From: Agromyces badenianii
GTDB lineage: Bacteria; Actinomycetota; Actinomycetes; Actinomycetales; Microbacteriaceae
DNA: 64,000 nt
Reading direction: 5' to 3'
Assembly (NCBI RefSeq): GCF_003070885.1
Contig: NZ_CP028913.1
Coordinates: forward strand, 2,988,053-3,052,052
Shown here one piece after another: positions 47,128 to 56,460 of the stretch. The notes beneath the pieces are model-generated. The model had not been told where the DNA came from. It saw nothing but the letters and a program-made list of their open reading frames with translations, and did not search any database. How positions within the stretch are numbered: the stretch's first letter is position 1; each line of letters begins with the position of its first letter. Both the position numbers and the translations under genes were made by a program.

Positions 47128-47204
47128 CCGTCCATGTTAATCGGCAGGAGGCGGTTCGCCGGGCGCGCCCGTGGATGCCGAGCGGATGCCCGGCGTCCAC
47201 GCCG

Positions 47205-47210
47205 TAGAAT
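47205..47210 (+). promoter_or_regulatory. -10 element of the DUF6049/murJ unit, leaderless
   Basis: TAGAAT ends 7 bp before the ATG at 47218, so transcription probably begins at or within two bases of the start codon. No ribosome site is present, consistent with a leaderless mRNA. No strong -35 was seen. Confidence 0.45.
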
Positions 47211-47217
47211 CGCCACC

Positions 47218-49695
47218 ATGGTGCCCGAGTCGAACCCTGCGCGCCGCCGGTGCTCACGGGTCGAATCGACGGATGGCGCCCAGCGCTCCCCCCGAGGCAG
47301 TGTGCGAGCGATCGCACGGCGCCGAGCGATCGCCGGTTTCAGTGCCGCCGTCGCCGCGATCGCCGCACTGACGGCGGTGCCTTTGGCCGTGAGCGCCTCG
47401 GCGATCGCAGTGGGGGATGCCGCGGCGAACCCCGTCTCCTCCGCGCACGCCGCTCCTCCCGTGCGCACGTCGGCGCTCTCGACCAGCGGCGTGCACCTGC
47501 GGGTCGCACCGACCGTGTCGACGACGATCGATCCCGCCGCCCCCCTCACGCTCGAGGTCGAGGTCGAGAACGCCACTGCCGAGTCGATCTCTGCGGGCGG
47601 CCTTCGCGTGGTGCGTTCCGCAGAGGCGATCGACGACGCCGCCGAGCTCGACGCCTGGCTCGCACAGGCGCCCCGATCGACACCCGATGCGAACGGCACG
47701 ACCGAGACGACCGAGGCCGAACCGCATGAGCTCGAGGGCATCGAGGTCGCGGCGGTCGCGTCCGACGCGCTCGCGCCAGGTGCCGTCGACGTCGTCTCGA
47801 TCACCGTTCCGGCCGAGACGATCGCGGATCTCGCCGGCGCCCCGGTGCTCGGGCTCGGCGTCGAGTTGCTCGTCGGCGACACGCTCGTCGCGTCGGCGAC
47901 CGACGCCTACGCCAGCCGCGCCGCGCCGGCGACCGAGTCGCTGTCGGTCGCGCTCACCTACCCGCTCACCGTGCCCGCGTCGGCCGCCGGCCTGCTCACC
48001 GCTGAAGACCTCGCGACCTGGACCTCTCCGTTCGGGCTGCTCACGCGCCAGCTCGACGCCGTGGCCGGCCGACAGGTCGCCGTCGCCGTCGATCCGCGCA
48101 TCATCGCGTCGATCCGGGTGCTCGGCTCGGCGGCGCCGGGTACGGCCGTTGCATGGCTCGGTCGCCTCGCCGACCTTCCCAACGAGATATTCCCGCTCGC
48201 GTATGCAGACGCGGATGTCGCGGCGCAGGCGCAGCTCGGCCTGGCCGGTCTGCTCACGCCGACCGGCTTCTCCGACGCGCTCGACCCCGAGAACTTCACC
48301 GGCGCCGACGGAGCCGCCGAGGTGTCGCCAGAGGATGCCGGCGGTGCCACGTCGACACCGAGCCCGACCCCGACGCCGACGCCGACCGCACCGGTGCCTG
48401 GAGAACTGCCCACGACCGACGCGCTGCTCTCGTGGCCGTACACGCGCTCCGACATCGCCTGGCCGGCCGACGACACGATCGCCGCCGGCAACCTCGGCTT
48501 CCTCGGTGCCGCGGGCCTGACGACCGCGATCCTCGCCCCCGGCAACGTCGCACCGGTCGAGCAGTGGTCGAACGCCGCCTCGAACATCGACGGCTCGACG
48601 GCTGTCGTCGCCGATTCACGAATCACCGCGCCGCTGCGCGAGGCCTCGGCCGCACTGACCGAGACGGCGTGGCGGGCCGCCGCCGGTCTGCTCGGGGCAG
48701 AGCTCGCGATCGGGGGAGCGGAGAACGTGGGCGCGCCACTCACCCTGCTCGCCACGTTCGACCGCGGCGCGGGCGCGCAGTCCTCCAGGGTCGCCGCCAC
48801 GCTCGACGAACTGGCCGCCAGCCCGTGGATCGAGCTCGCGCCCCTCTCCGACGCCATCGGCGCACCGCCCTTCGAGCGCGGGCTCATCACTGAGCCCGAG
48901 AGCGACCAACGCCTGGCGAACATCGACCGGATTATCCGCGCCGACGCCGACGTCGCCGCATTCTCGACCGTGCTCGACGACCCTCGAGTGCTCGCAGCCC
49001 CGGTGCGGCGCGAAGCGCTCGCCATGCTCGACGTCGCCTGGCTCGACGATCGCGAAGCGTGGGACACCGCGGTCGGAGAGTGGTTGCTGCGGCAGCGCAA
49101 CACCCTCGGCGCGGTCTCCGTCGTACCCAGCAGCCCGATCAACGTCGTCTCGACCGAGACGGGCGTGCCCACGACGATCCTCAATGGCTTGCCCTACCCC
49201 GTCACCGTCGTCGTCGACGTCGACCCCTCGAACGGCCGACTCATCGTCGAAGACCAGGCCACGGTCACGGTCGACCCCGAATCGCGAAGCACCGTGCGCG
49301 TACCGGTCGCCGCCGGCATCGGCAACGGCGAGGTCACGCTCACGGTCACATTGACCTCGCTCGATGGAGTGCCGGTCGGCAGTCCCGTGATGATCCCCGT
49401 GAACGTGCAGGCCGACTGGGAAGGCTTCGGCGCCGCGATCCTCGGCGTCGTGCTCGTCGTGTTCTTCGGCGTCGGCGTCTGGCGCAACATCCGCCGCCTT
49501 CGCAGGCAGCGCGCGGCCGCGGCCGCGGCCGCGGCCGCCGACGCCGACGCAGCCGCAGCCGCCGACGCAGCTGTCGACGAGCCCGTGACCTCTGATGCAG
49601 AGGTCACGGCGCCCTCCGATGACCAGGTCGCGGCACCTTCCGAACAACAGACGGAGCAACCCGCTGAACCCGGTGATGAGCGCCGCGATGGCTGA
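47218..49695 (+). CDS. DUF6049 family secreted, membrane-anchored protein
   Basis: 825 residues from the ATG at 47218. A long signal peptide (hydrophobic about 41-62), a large extracellular part of Ig-like and mixed domains with a Thr/Pro linker (SPTPTPTPTAP) near the middle, one C-terminal membrane helix (AAILGVVLVVFFGVGVW) and a cytoplasmic Ala/Asp-rich tail are visible. DUF6049 proteins are conserved directly upstream of murJ in actinobacteria and are presumed to work in envelope growth. murJ starts inside its last codons. Confidence 0.87.
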   Translation: MVPESNPARRRCSRVESTDGAQRSPRGSVRAIARRRAIAGFSAAVAAIAALTAVPLAVSASAIAVGDAAANPVSSAHAAPPVRTSALSTSGVHLRVAPTVSTTIDPAAPLTLEVEVENATAESISAGGLRVVRSAEAIDDAAELDAWLAQAPRSTPDANGTTETTEAEPHELEGIEVAAVASDALAPGAVDVVSITVPAETIADLAGAPVLGLGVELLVGDTLVASATDAYASRAAPATESLSVALTYPLTVPASAAGLLTAEDLATWTSPFGLLTRQLDAVAGRQVAVAVDPRIIASIRVLGSAAPGTAVAWLGRLADLPNEIFPLAYADADVAAQAQLGLAGLLTPTGFSDALDPENFTGADGAAEVSPEDAGGATSTPSPTPTPTPTAPVPGELPTTDALLSWPYTRSDIAWPADDTIAAGNLGFLGAAGLTTAILAPGNVAPVEQWSNAASNIDGSTAVVADSRITAPLREASAALTETAWRAAAGLLGAELAIGGAENVGAPLTLLATFDRGAGAQSSRVAATLDELAASPWIELAPLSDAIGAPPFERGLITEPESDQRLANIDRIIRADADVAAFSTVLDDPRVLAAPVRREALAMLDVAWLDDREAWDTAVGEWLLRQRNTLGAVSVVPSSPINVVSTETGVPTTILNGLPYPVTVVVDVDPSNGRLIVEDQATVTVDPESRSTVRVPVAAGIGNGEVTLTVTLTSLDGVPVGSPVMIPVNVQADWEGFGAAILGVVLVVFFGVGVWRNIRRLRRQRAAAAAAAAADADAAAAADAAVDEPVTSDAEVTAPSDDQVAAPSEQQTEQPAEPGDERRDG

Positions 49696-51310
49696 CGATC
49701 GCATCGGACGCGCCAGCGTCTTCCTCGCCTCCGGAACGATCGTCTCGCGCATCCTCGGGTTCGTGAAAACGGCGTTGCTCGCCGCGGTCATCGGTGCGAG
49801 CGGTGCCGGCGCGAACGCGTTCGCCGCAGCCAACCAGCTGCCGAACACGATCTACGCCGTGGTCGCGGGCGGAGTGCTGAGCGCCGTGCTCGTACCGCTG
49901 ATCGTCCGGTCCGCGGCACATCGCGACGGCGGTGTCGCCTACATCAACAAGATCATGACCCTCGGGTTCGTGATCCTCGCGGGCGCGGCCCTGATCGCCA
50001 CATTGCTCACGCCCCTGCTGACCCTCCTGGTCGGAAGCCGCCTGCGCGACGGCGTGTTCGCCCTCGCAGTCGCATTCGGCTACTGGTGCCTGCCGCAGAT
50101 CTTCTTCTACGGCATGTATTCCCTGCTCGGCGAGGTACTGAACGCCAAGCGCGTGTTCGGGCCGTTCACCTGGGTGCCTGTGCTGAACAATGTGGTCGCA
50201 CTTGCCGGGATCGGGGTCTTCGCCCTGATCTTCGGTACCGATGCAGAGGGAACGCGCCCCGCCAGCGAGTGGGATTCCGGGATGATCGCGCTCCTCGCCG
50301 GGAGTGCGACCCTCGGGGTCGCCGTACAAGCACTCGTGCTCTTCTGGTTCTGGCGCCGAGCCGGTCTGCGATACCGGCCCGATTTCGGATGGCGCGGTGT
50401 CGGGCTCCGCTCCACGGCCGGCCTCGCGGGCTGGACCTTCGGCATGCTGCTCCTCACGACGATCGCCGGCTTCGTCGAGACCTCCGTGGTCGGCGTCTCC
50501 GCAGCGTCTCCCGACGAGCCATCCGTCGCCATGCAGCAGAACGCCTGGCTGATCTTCATGCTGCCGCACTCCGTGATCACGGTCTCGATCGCCACCGCCT
50601 ACTTCACGAGGATGAGCGAACACGCCGCCGTCGGTGACCTTCGAAAGGTCCGAGACGATCTCTCCAGCGCAGTGCGCGGTGTGGGCGTGATCCTCATGGT
50701 CGCCACTGCGGTGCTCATGGTGTGCGCGGTGCTTTTCGCTCGAGTCTTCTCACCCGTCGAGCCCTTGGTGTGGTCGACCGGCGCCGTGATCCTGGCCTAC
50801 CTCGTCGGCCTCATCCCGTTCAGCGTGCTGTTCATCGTGCAGCGCACCTTCTACTCGCTCGGCGACACGAAGACTCCGTTCTTCATCACCCTCGTGCAGG
50901 TCGTGCTCACCATCGCCGGCAGCCTGGCCTGCATCGCCCTCCCCAGCGCATGGGTGGCGTTCGGCATCGCGGTCGTGATCAGCTTCGCCGGCACGGTTCA
51001 GGCGGTCGTCGCCATCGTGTTGCTGCGACGCCGAATCGGCCCCCTCGACGGCCGACGCATCCTCGTAGCCTTCGGCCGGTCGGCTGCGGCGCTCGTGTTG
51101 CCGGTGCTCGTCGGTCTCGCCTTGCTCTGGGCACTCGGTGGCACATCCTTCGACGGGTTCGCACTCTCGAGCGTGTTCGGCGCGATCGTGTCGATGGCGA
51201 TCATCGGGGCGGTGATGAGCGCGGTGTACTTCGCGGTGCTCTGGATGCTGCGTTCACCCGAGCTGCGCAGTTTCGCCGAGCCTCTAGTCGCGCGCCTCCG
51301 CCGCAGCTGA
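49676..51310 (+). CDS. murJ: Lipid II flippase MurJ
   Basis: 544 residues from the ATG at 49676 (ATG at 49688 is an alternative); the start overlaps the DUF6049 gene by 20 bp. About 14 membrane helices show the MVF pattern: ASGTIVSRILGFVKTALLAAVIG, GANAFAAANQLPNTIYAVVAGGVLSAVLVPLIVR, MLPHSVITVSIATAYFTRMSEHA. It moves lipid II across the membrane for peptidoglycan synthesis. No C-terminal kinase-like domain is present, unlike mycobacterial MviN. Confidence 0.92.
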   Translation: MSAAMADDRIGRASVFLASGTIVSRILGFVKTALLAAVIGASGAGANAFAAANQLPNTIYAVVAGGVLSAVLVPLIVRSAAHRDGGVAYINKIMTLGFVILAGAALIATLLTPLLTLLVGSRLRDGVFALAVAFGYWCLPQIFFYGMYSLLGEVLNAKRVFGPFTWVPVLNNVVALAGIGVFALIFGTDAEGTRPASEWDSGMIALLAGSATLGVAVQALVLFWFWRRAGLRYRPDFGWRGVGLRSTAGLAGWTFGMLLLTTIAGFVETSVVGVSAASPDEPSVAMQQNAWLIFMLPHSVITVSIATAYFTRMSEHAAVGDLRKVRDDLSSAVRGVGVILMVATAVLMVCAVLFARVFSPVEPLVWSTGAVILAYLVGLIPFSVLFIVQRTFYSLGDTKTPFFITLVQVVLTIAGSLACIALPSAWVAFGIAVVISFAGTVQAVVAIVLLRRRIGPLDGRRILVAFGRSAAALVLPVLVGLALLWALGGTSFDGFALSSVFGAIVSMAIIGAVMSAVYFAVLWMLRSPELRSFAEPLVARLRRS

Positions 51311-51383
51311 GTTGCGCGGCCCCACCCATCGCGCAGCGGCGACCATGCGACATCCGTCATACACGGGCACGCCGGCCGCCCCC

Positions 51384-51409
51384 GGAATACTCGCCGCCTA
51401 GACTGTGTT
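51384..51409 (+). promoter_or_regulatory. SigR/SigH-type promoter of trxB
   Basis: GGAAT (51384-51388), exactly 18 bp, then GTT (51407-51409) matches the thiol-oxidative-stress sigma factor consensus GGAAT-N18-GTT known for the Streptomyces trxBA promoter. It lies about 62 bp upstream of the trxB start. Confidence 0.78.
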
Positions 51410-51471
51410 GTGCATCTCGTGGCATCCGATTCGTTGAATGCTACGAATCACCAGCAACGACAGGAGCGGGT

Positions 51472-52446
51472 TTGCGCGACATCATCATCATCGGTTCGGG
51501 CCCGGCCGGTTTCACGGCAGCGATCTATGCCGCCCGCGCGCAGCTGAAGCCCCTGCTCATCGCGAGCTCGGTCGAGATCGGCGGCGAGCTGATGAACACG
51601 ACCGAGGTCGAGAACTTCCCCGGCTTCCCCGAGGGCATCATGGGCCCCGAGCTCATGACCAAGCTGCAGGCGCAGGCCGAGCGGTTCGGCACCGAGGTCG
51701 TCTACGACGACGTCGTCGAGCTCGAACTCGACGGGCCGGTCAAGCGCGTGAAGCTCGGCAACGGCGACGAGCACGAGGCGGCCGCGATCATCTACGCGAC
51801 CGGTTCCGCCTATCGCAAGCTCGGCCTCGCCGAAGAAGAGGTGCTCTCGGGCCACGGACTCTCGTGGTGCGCGACGTGCGACGGGTTCTTCTTCCGCGAG
51901 AAGACGATCGCCGTTATCGGCGGCGGCGACTCGGCGATGGAGGAGGCGACGTTCCTCACCCGCTTCGCCGACAAGGTCTACGTGATCCACCGTCGCGACA
52001 CCCTCAAGGCGTCGAAGATCATGCAGCAGCGCGCCTTCGACAACGAGAAGATCGAGTTCATCTGGAACGCCGAGATCGCCGCGATTCACGGCACCAGCGC
52101 GGTCACCGGCGTCACCCTGCGCGACACCGTCACCGGTGAGGAGCGCGGGCTCGACCTCGACGGCCTCTTCGTCGCGATCGGCAACGACCCGCGAACCCAC
52201 CTCGTGCACGGCAAGCTCGACCTCACCCCCGAAGGCACGATCGCCGTCGAGGGGCGCAGCTCGAAGACCTCCCTCCCCGGCGTGTTCGCGGCGGGAGACG
52301 TCATCGACCCCCACTACCGCCAGGCGATCACCGCCGCCGGAACCGGTGCGGCCGCCGCACTCGACGCCGAACACTACCTCGCGGCGCTCGGCAACGAGAA
52401 CGCCGCCGAGGCCTTGCTCGAGACGGAGTTCGTCGCCGTCAACTGA
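51472..52446 (+). CDS. trxB: Thioredoxin-disulfide reductase
   Basis: 324 residues from the TTG at 51472, which follows AGGAG by 5 bp; a longer open frame upstream is non-coding. The FAD motif IIGSGPAGFTAAIYAARA, redox-active CATC in WCATCDGFFF, the NADPH motif VIGGGDSAMEEATFLTRFA and C-terminal GVFAAGDVIDPHYRQAITAAGTGAAAALDAE are all typical. It reduces thioredoxin with NADPH and is transcribed with trxA from a SigR-type promoter. Confidence 0.96.
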   Translation: MRDIIIIGSGPAGFTAAIYAARAQLKPLLIASSVEIGGELMNTTEVENFPGFPEGIMGPELMTKLQAQAERFGTEVVYDDVVELELDGPVKRVKLGNGDEHEAAAIIYATGSAYRKLGLAEEEVLSGHGLSWCATCDGFFFREKTIAVIGGGDSAMEEATFLTRFADKVYVIHRRDTLKASKIMQQRAFDNEKIEFIWNAEIAAIHGTSAVTGVTLRDTVTGEERGLDLDGLFVAIGNDPRTHLVHGKLDLTPEGTIAVEGRSSKTSLPGVFAAGDVIDPHYRQAITAAGTGAAAALDAEHYLAALGNENAAEALLETEFVAVN

Positions 52447-52538
52447 CCAGGTGTCGCCCGACGCTTCGGGAACACCAACACCGCCGCGCGCATACCGCGC
52501 GGCATCCGATCACGAAGGCTTCACCAAAGGAGAACGCA

Positions 52539-52862
52539 ATGACTGCACGTGCAGTGACCGAGGCCACCTTCGAGCAGGAGGTCCTCAACAATGAGAAGGC
52601 CGTGCTCGTGGACTTCTGGGCCGAGTGGTGCGGCCCGTGTCGCGCCGTCAGCCCGATCCTCGACCAGATCGCGACGGAGCACGCCGAAAAGCTCGACATC
52701 GTCAAGATCAACGTCGATGAGAACCCCGGTCTCGCGATGAAATACCAGATCACCGCGATTCCCGCGTTCAAGGTCTTCGAGAAGGGCGAGGTCGTCAAGA
52801 CCGTCATCGGCGCCAAGCCGAAGCCCGCGCTCGAGGCCGACCTCGCCGCCTACATCTCGTAG
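52539..52862 (+). CDS. trxA: Thioredoxin
   Basis: 107 residues. The active site is WCGPC in VDFWAEWCGPCRAVSPIL, and the cis-Pro lies in ITAIPAFKVF. ATG behind AAAGGAG. It reduces cytoplasmic disulfides and is recycled by the adjacent TrxB. A strong terminator follows. Confidence 0.96.
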   Translation: MTARAVTEATFEQEVLNNEKAVLVDFWAEWCGPCRAVSPILDQIATEHAEKLDIVKINVDENPGLAMKYQITAIPAFKVFEKGEVVKTVIGAKPKPALEADLAAYIS

Positions 52863-52878
52863 TCGGCGGTCGATCTTC

Positions 52879-52912
52879 AGACCCGTCCGGCGAAAGCCGG
52901 GCGGGTCTTTCG
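52879..52912 (+). terminator. Rho-independent terminator after trxA
   Basis: AGACCCG-T-CCGGC (52879-52891), loop GAAA, GCCGG-G-CGGGTCT (52896-52908), then TTTCG. Stem of 12 pairs with one mismatch; placed 16 bp past the trxA stop. Confidence 0.85.
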
Positions 52913-53036
52913 CGTCTCCGGCCCCAACCATCCGTTTCAACGCAGAGCGGCGGATGTCGCGGCGCGACCATCCCGAGACAACGACCCCGATACCCAGCAA
53001 CTACCATGGAAACCCTGAGCAGAACGGAACAGTGCA

Positions 53037-54359
53037 GTGGCATCTGACGGCGTCCCCCAGCGGACCGGCAACAATCTCGACCCTTGGTACGCGAATTACG
53101 CCGAACGAGCCGCCGGGCTGGCCGCCTCCGAAGTCCGAGCCCTCTTCGCCGTCGCCTCACGACCCGAAGTGGTGTCACTGGCCGGCGGCATGCCGTTCGT
53201 CTCAGCACTCCCGCATGAGCTCATCGTCTCCTCGATGGAGAAGGTCATGCGCGAGCGCGGCGCGGTAGCGCTGCAATATGGCTCTGGTCAGGGAATTCCC
53301 GAGCTGCGCGAGCAGATCCTCGAGGTCATGGCGATCGAGGGCATCCACGGATCAGTCGACAACGTCGTGACAGCGACGGGCTCGCAGCAGGCCCTCGATC
53401 TCGTTGCGAAGCTCTTCATCGATCCCGGAGACGTGATCCTCGCCGAATCGCCGAGTTATGTCGGCGCCCTCGGCATCTTCCGCTCCTACCAGGCGAACGT
53501 CGCCCACGTCGCGACCGACGAGCACGGGCTCATCCCTGAGGCACTTCGCCAGACGATCGCCGCGCTGCGTGGCCAGGGCAGACGCATCAAGTTCCTGTAC
53601 ACGATCCCGAACTTCCACAACCCTGCCGGTGTCACGCTCTCGGCCGAGCGCCGTCCCGAGATCCTCGAGATCTGCCGCTCGAACGAGATCCTCGTGCTCG
53701 AAGACAATCCGTACGGGCTTCTGCACTTCGACGAGCCCGCACCCGATGCGCTTCGCTCGCTCGATCCAGAGGGCGTCATCTATCTCGGATCCTTCTCGAA
53801 GACCCTCGCCCCCGGGTTCCGGGTCGGGTGGGCGCTCGCGCCCCATGCGATTCGCGAGAAGCTCATCCTCGCGGCCGAGTCCGCCATCCTCTCGCCGAGC
53901 TCGTTCAGCCAGCTCGTCGTCTCCGAATATCTGGCCACGGCCGACTGGCGCGGCCAGATCGATACGTTCCGCGGGGTCTATCGCGAGCGCAAAGACGCGA
54001 TGGTCGAGGCGCTGGGGGAGTACCTGCCTCAGCTCAACTGGACCAACCCGAACGGCGGCTTCTACGTCTGGGTCACCATGCCCGACATGCTCGACTCGAA
54101 GCAGATGCTGCCGCGGGCGGTGAAGGAGCTGGTCGCCTACACGCCCGGCACCGCGTTCTTCGCCGATGGACGTGGCAGGCATGCCATGCGGTTGTCGTAC
54201 TGCTATCCGACCCCAGAGGCCATTCGCGTCGGAATTCGTCGCCTCGCGACCGTGATCAACGGTGAACTCGATCTGCTCGACACCTTCGCCGGCACGGGTC
54301 CATTGCAGCTGCCACCAAGTGCGGGCTACGATTCCGCACCGCCATCCGACCTGAAGTAG
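53037..54359 (+). CDS. PLP-dependent aminotransferase, MocR/2-aminoadipate type
   Basis: 440 residues, GTG start without a clear ribosome site. Fold-type I aminotransferase of the ARO8/2-aminoadipate group: VSLAGGMPFVSALP, LQYGSGQGIPELREQI, TIPNFHNPAGVTLS, LEDNPYGLLHFDEP, the PLP lysine in YLGSFSKTLAPGFRVGW, and C-terminal MRLSYCYP. There is no N-terminal DNA-binding domain, so it is an enzyme, not a MocR regulator. Its stop overlaps or abuts the ddl gene. Substrate is not determinable here. Confidence 0.88.
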   Translation: MASDGVPQRTGNNLDPWYANYAERAAGLAASEVRALFAVASRPEVVSLAGGMPFVSALPHELIVSSMEKVMRERGAVALQYGSGQGIPELREQILEVMAIEGIHGSVDNVVTATGSQQALDLVAKLFIDPGDVILAESPSYVGALGIFRSYQANVAHVATDEHGLIPEALRQTIAALRGQGRRIKFLYTIPNFHNPAGVTLSAERRPEILEICRSNEILVLEDNPYGLLHFDEPAPDALRSLDPEGVIYLGSFSKTLAPGFRVGWALAPHAIREKLILAAESAILSPSSFSQLVVSEYLATADWRGQIDTFRGVYRERKDAMVEALGEYLPQLNWTNPNGGFYVWVTMPDMLDSKQMLPRAVKELVAYTPGTAFFADGRGRHAMRLSYCYPTPEAIRVGIRRLATVINGELDLLDTFAGTGPLQLPPSAGYDSAPPSDLK

Positions 54360-54376
54360 TGGAGAAAGACCTGATC

Positions 54377-55336
54377 ATGAGCGATTCTTCTGGCCTTTAC
54401 GTCGTCGTGCTCGCGGGTGGCATCTCTCACGAACGCGATGTCTCGTTGCGCTCGGGTCGCCGTGTCGCCGACGCCCTCACCGGCGCTGGCCACCGAGTGG
54501 TGCTCCGTGACCCCGACGCCGGACTGTTGCCGTTCCTTGCGAGTGAACGCCCTGACGTCGTGTTTCCCGCGCTGCATGGGTCGAGCGGGGAAGACGGATC
54601 ACTGCTCGAGCTGCTCGCTGCGATCGACGTTCCCGCGGTGGGTTCGAGCGGCGCGGCGGCGCGGCGTGCGTGGTCCAAGCCGGTGGCGAGTTCATTGCTC
54701 GCCGCAGCGGGAGTGGCGGTGCCCGAGTCGATCGTGCTGTCGCACGAGTCGTTCCGCGAGCTCGGCGCTTCCAGCGTGCTGCGAGTTGTTCGCTCCGCCA
54801 TCGAGGGCGACCTCGTCGTGAAGCCGGCGTCGGGCGGCTCGGCCCAGGGTGTCACCATCGTCGAAGACCCGAACGACCTGCCCCGCGCGATGGTCGAAGC
54901 ATTCACCTATGCCGAGGTTGCGGTGGTCGAACGCCGCATCTTCGGAACGGAGATCGCGATCGCCGTCGTCGATACCGGCGACGGTCCTCGTGCACTTCCG
55001 GCCGTCGAGATCGAACCGACAGCCGGCGTCTACAGTTTCCAGGCCAGGTACAACGCCGGGGAGACCACGTTCTACACGCCGTCGCGTCTGGCTGATGCGA
55101 CGGTCGCAGCAGTCTCGGATGCCGCGGTGTTGGCGCACCGCACGCTCGGACTTCGCGATCTCTCCCGCGTCGACTTCATTGTGGATGCCGAGGGGACGCC
55201 CTGGTTCCTCGAGGCGAACGTGATTCCTGGACTCACCGAGACCTCACTGGTGCCGCTTGCCATCGAGGCATCGGGCACGAGCGCTTCGGCGCTCTATGGT
55301 TCCCTCGTCGAAGCCGCACGGGATCGCACGAACTGA
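54377..55336 (+). CDS. ddl: D-alanine--D-alanine ligase family ATP-grasp protein
   Basis: 319 residues from the ATG at 54377; a GTG at 54359 overlapping the upstream stop is possible. ATP-grasp pattern: LAGGISHERDVSLRSGRRV, FPALHGSSGEDGSLLELL, VKPASGGSAQGVTIV, and the C-terminal RVDFIVDAEGTPWFLEANVIPGLTETSLVPLA with the metal-binding E-x-N. At 319 residues it is shorter than the approximately 360 of actinobacterial Ddl, so it may be a second, divergent Ddl. It joins the aminotransferase in a two-gene unit next to parB. Confidence 0.82.
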   Translation: MSDSSGLYVVVLAGGISHERDVSLRSGRRVADALTGAGHRVVLRDPDAGLLPFLASERPDVVFPALHGSSGEDGSLLELLAAIDVPAVGSSGAAARRAWSKPVASSLLAAAGVAVPESIVLSHESFRELGASSVLRVVRSAIEGDLVVKPASGGSAQGVTIVEDPNDLPRAMVEAFTYAEVAVVERRIFGTEIAIAVVDTGDGPRALPAVEIEPTAGVYSFQARYNAGETTFYTPSRLADATVAAVSDAAVLAHRTLGLRDLSRVDFIVDAEGTPWFLEANVIPGLTETSLVPLAIEASGTSASALYGSLVEAARDRTN

Positions 55337-55353
55337 TCTCGTCGAAGCATGGA

Positions 55354-55388
55354 GCGAGGGGGTCGGCCTGACGGGCCGACCCCCTCGC
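55354..55388. terminator. Bidirectional terminator between ddl and parB
   Basis: Perfect 15-bp arms (55354-55368 and 55374-55388, starting GCGAGGGGGTCGGCC) with a 5-nt loop lie between the convergent ddl and parB genes. The rest of the 143-bp gap shows nothing clear. Confidence 0.78.
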
Positions 55389-55479
55389 TGTACATACTCG
55401 AGCGCGTATAACACGGCGACGGCCGTGAGAAACCGGCTGCTTTCAGTTCGTCAGGAGCGATTCTCCGGCCGATTCACGA

Positions 55480-56460
55480 TCAGACGCCGTCGAGATTCTC
55501 GCCGAGCTCCGTCAGGATCCTCCGAAGATCTTGGACTGTCGCGAAATCAACCGTGATCTGGCCTTTTCTTGCTCCGAGTGCGATCTTCACCCGAGTGTTG
55601 AGGCGGTCGCCGAGCCGGCTTGCGAGGTCTTCGAGGAAGTCCTGTCGTTTTCCGGCCGCCGGCTTCTGTCGAGACGATTTCGGCTCGTTCGTCGCAACCG
55701 CCTCGGCGGCACGCACCGAAAGCTCCTCGTTGACGATCTTGTCGGCGAAGCGCTGCATCTCGGTCGCATCGTCACCGATCGACAGGATGGCGCGTGCGTG
55801 CCCCGCCGTCAGCACACCGGCGGCGACACGGAGCTGCACCGGCTCGGGCAGCTTGAGGAGCCGCAGCGTGTTCGAGATCTGCGGTCTGGAACGCCCGATG
55901 CGAGAGGCGAGTTCCTCCTGCGTGATGCCGAAGTCGGCGAGCAGCTGCTGGTAGGCCGACGCCTCTTCGAGCGGGTTGAGCTGTGAGCGGTGCAGGTTCT
56001 CGAGCAGCGCGTCGCGAAGCATGTCTTCGTTCGCGGTGTCCTTGACCACCGCAGGGATCGAATCGAGGCCGGCCGCCTTCGTCGCCCGAAGACGACGCTC
56101 GCCCATGACCAACTCGTACTTGCCGGGCAGATCGGGGTGACGGCGAACGACGATCGGCTGCAGCACGCCGAATTCGCGAACGCTGTGCACGAGCTCCGCG
56201 AGGTCATCGGGATCGAAGACGCTCCGCGGCTGCTGGGCGTTCGGAACGATGTCGTTCGGATCGAGGTGGGCAAGGTGGGCGCCCGGTACCGTGATGAGGC
56301 CCTCGCTCGCGACCGCCTCTTCGACGACGGCGATGGCCGCGGTGGGCTGCGCGTCGGAGTCGGGGAAGAACACGTCGACGGGTCGCGATCGCGTGGCGTC
56401 GTCGCCACTCGGGATCAGTGCGCCGATTCCACGGCCAAGTCCGGTCCGTTTGGTTGCCAT
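55480..56460 (-). CDS. parB: Chromosome-partitioning protein ParB
   Basis: 326 residues. The N-terminal CTPase/clamp domain has LDPNDIVPNAQQPRSVFDPDDLAELVHSVREFGVLQPIVVRR and GERRLRATKAAG (the GxRR box); the central helix-turn-helix FGITQEELASRIGRSRPQISNTLRLLKLP binds parS; the C-terminal dimerisation domain includes VDFATVQDLRRILTELG. Its start shares one base with the parA stop. It loads on the parS sites at 57-61 kb and is positioned by ParA. Confidence 0.96.
   Translation of the reverse strand: MATKRTGLGRGIGALIPSGDDATRSRPVDVFFPDSDAQPTAAIAVVEEAVASEGLITVPGAHLAHLDPNDIVPNAQQPRSVFDPDDLAELVHSVREFGVLQPIVVRRHPDLPGKYELVMGERRLRATKAAGLDSIPAVVKDTANEDMLRDALLENLHRSQLNPLEEASAYQQLLADFGITQEELASRIGRSRPQISNTLRLLKLPEPVQLRVAAGVLTAGHARAILSIGDDATEMQRFADKIVNEELSVRAAEAVATNEPKSSRQKPAAGKRQDFLEDLASRLGDRLNTRVKIALGARKGQITVDFATVQDLRRILTELGENLDGV

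Noticed and set aside
50722-52446. 574-residue frame at trxB
   Set aside because: The first 250 residues are Arg/Pro-rich shadow of murJ and intergenic DNA; the flavoprotein starts at the TTG at 51472.
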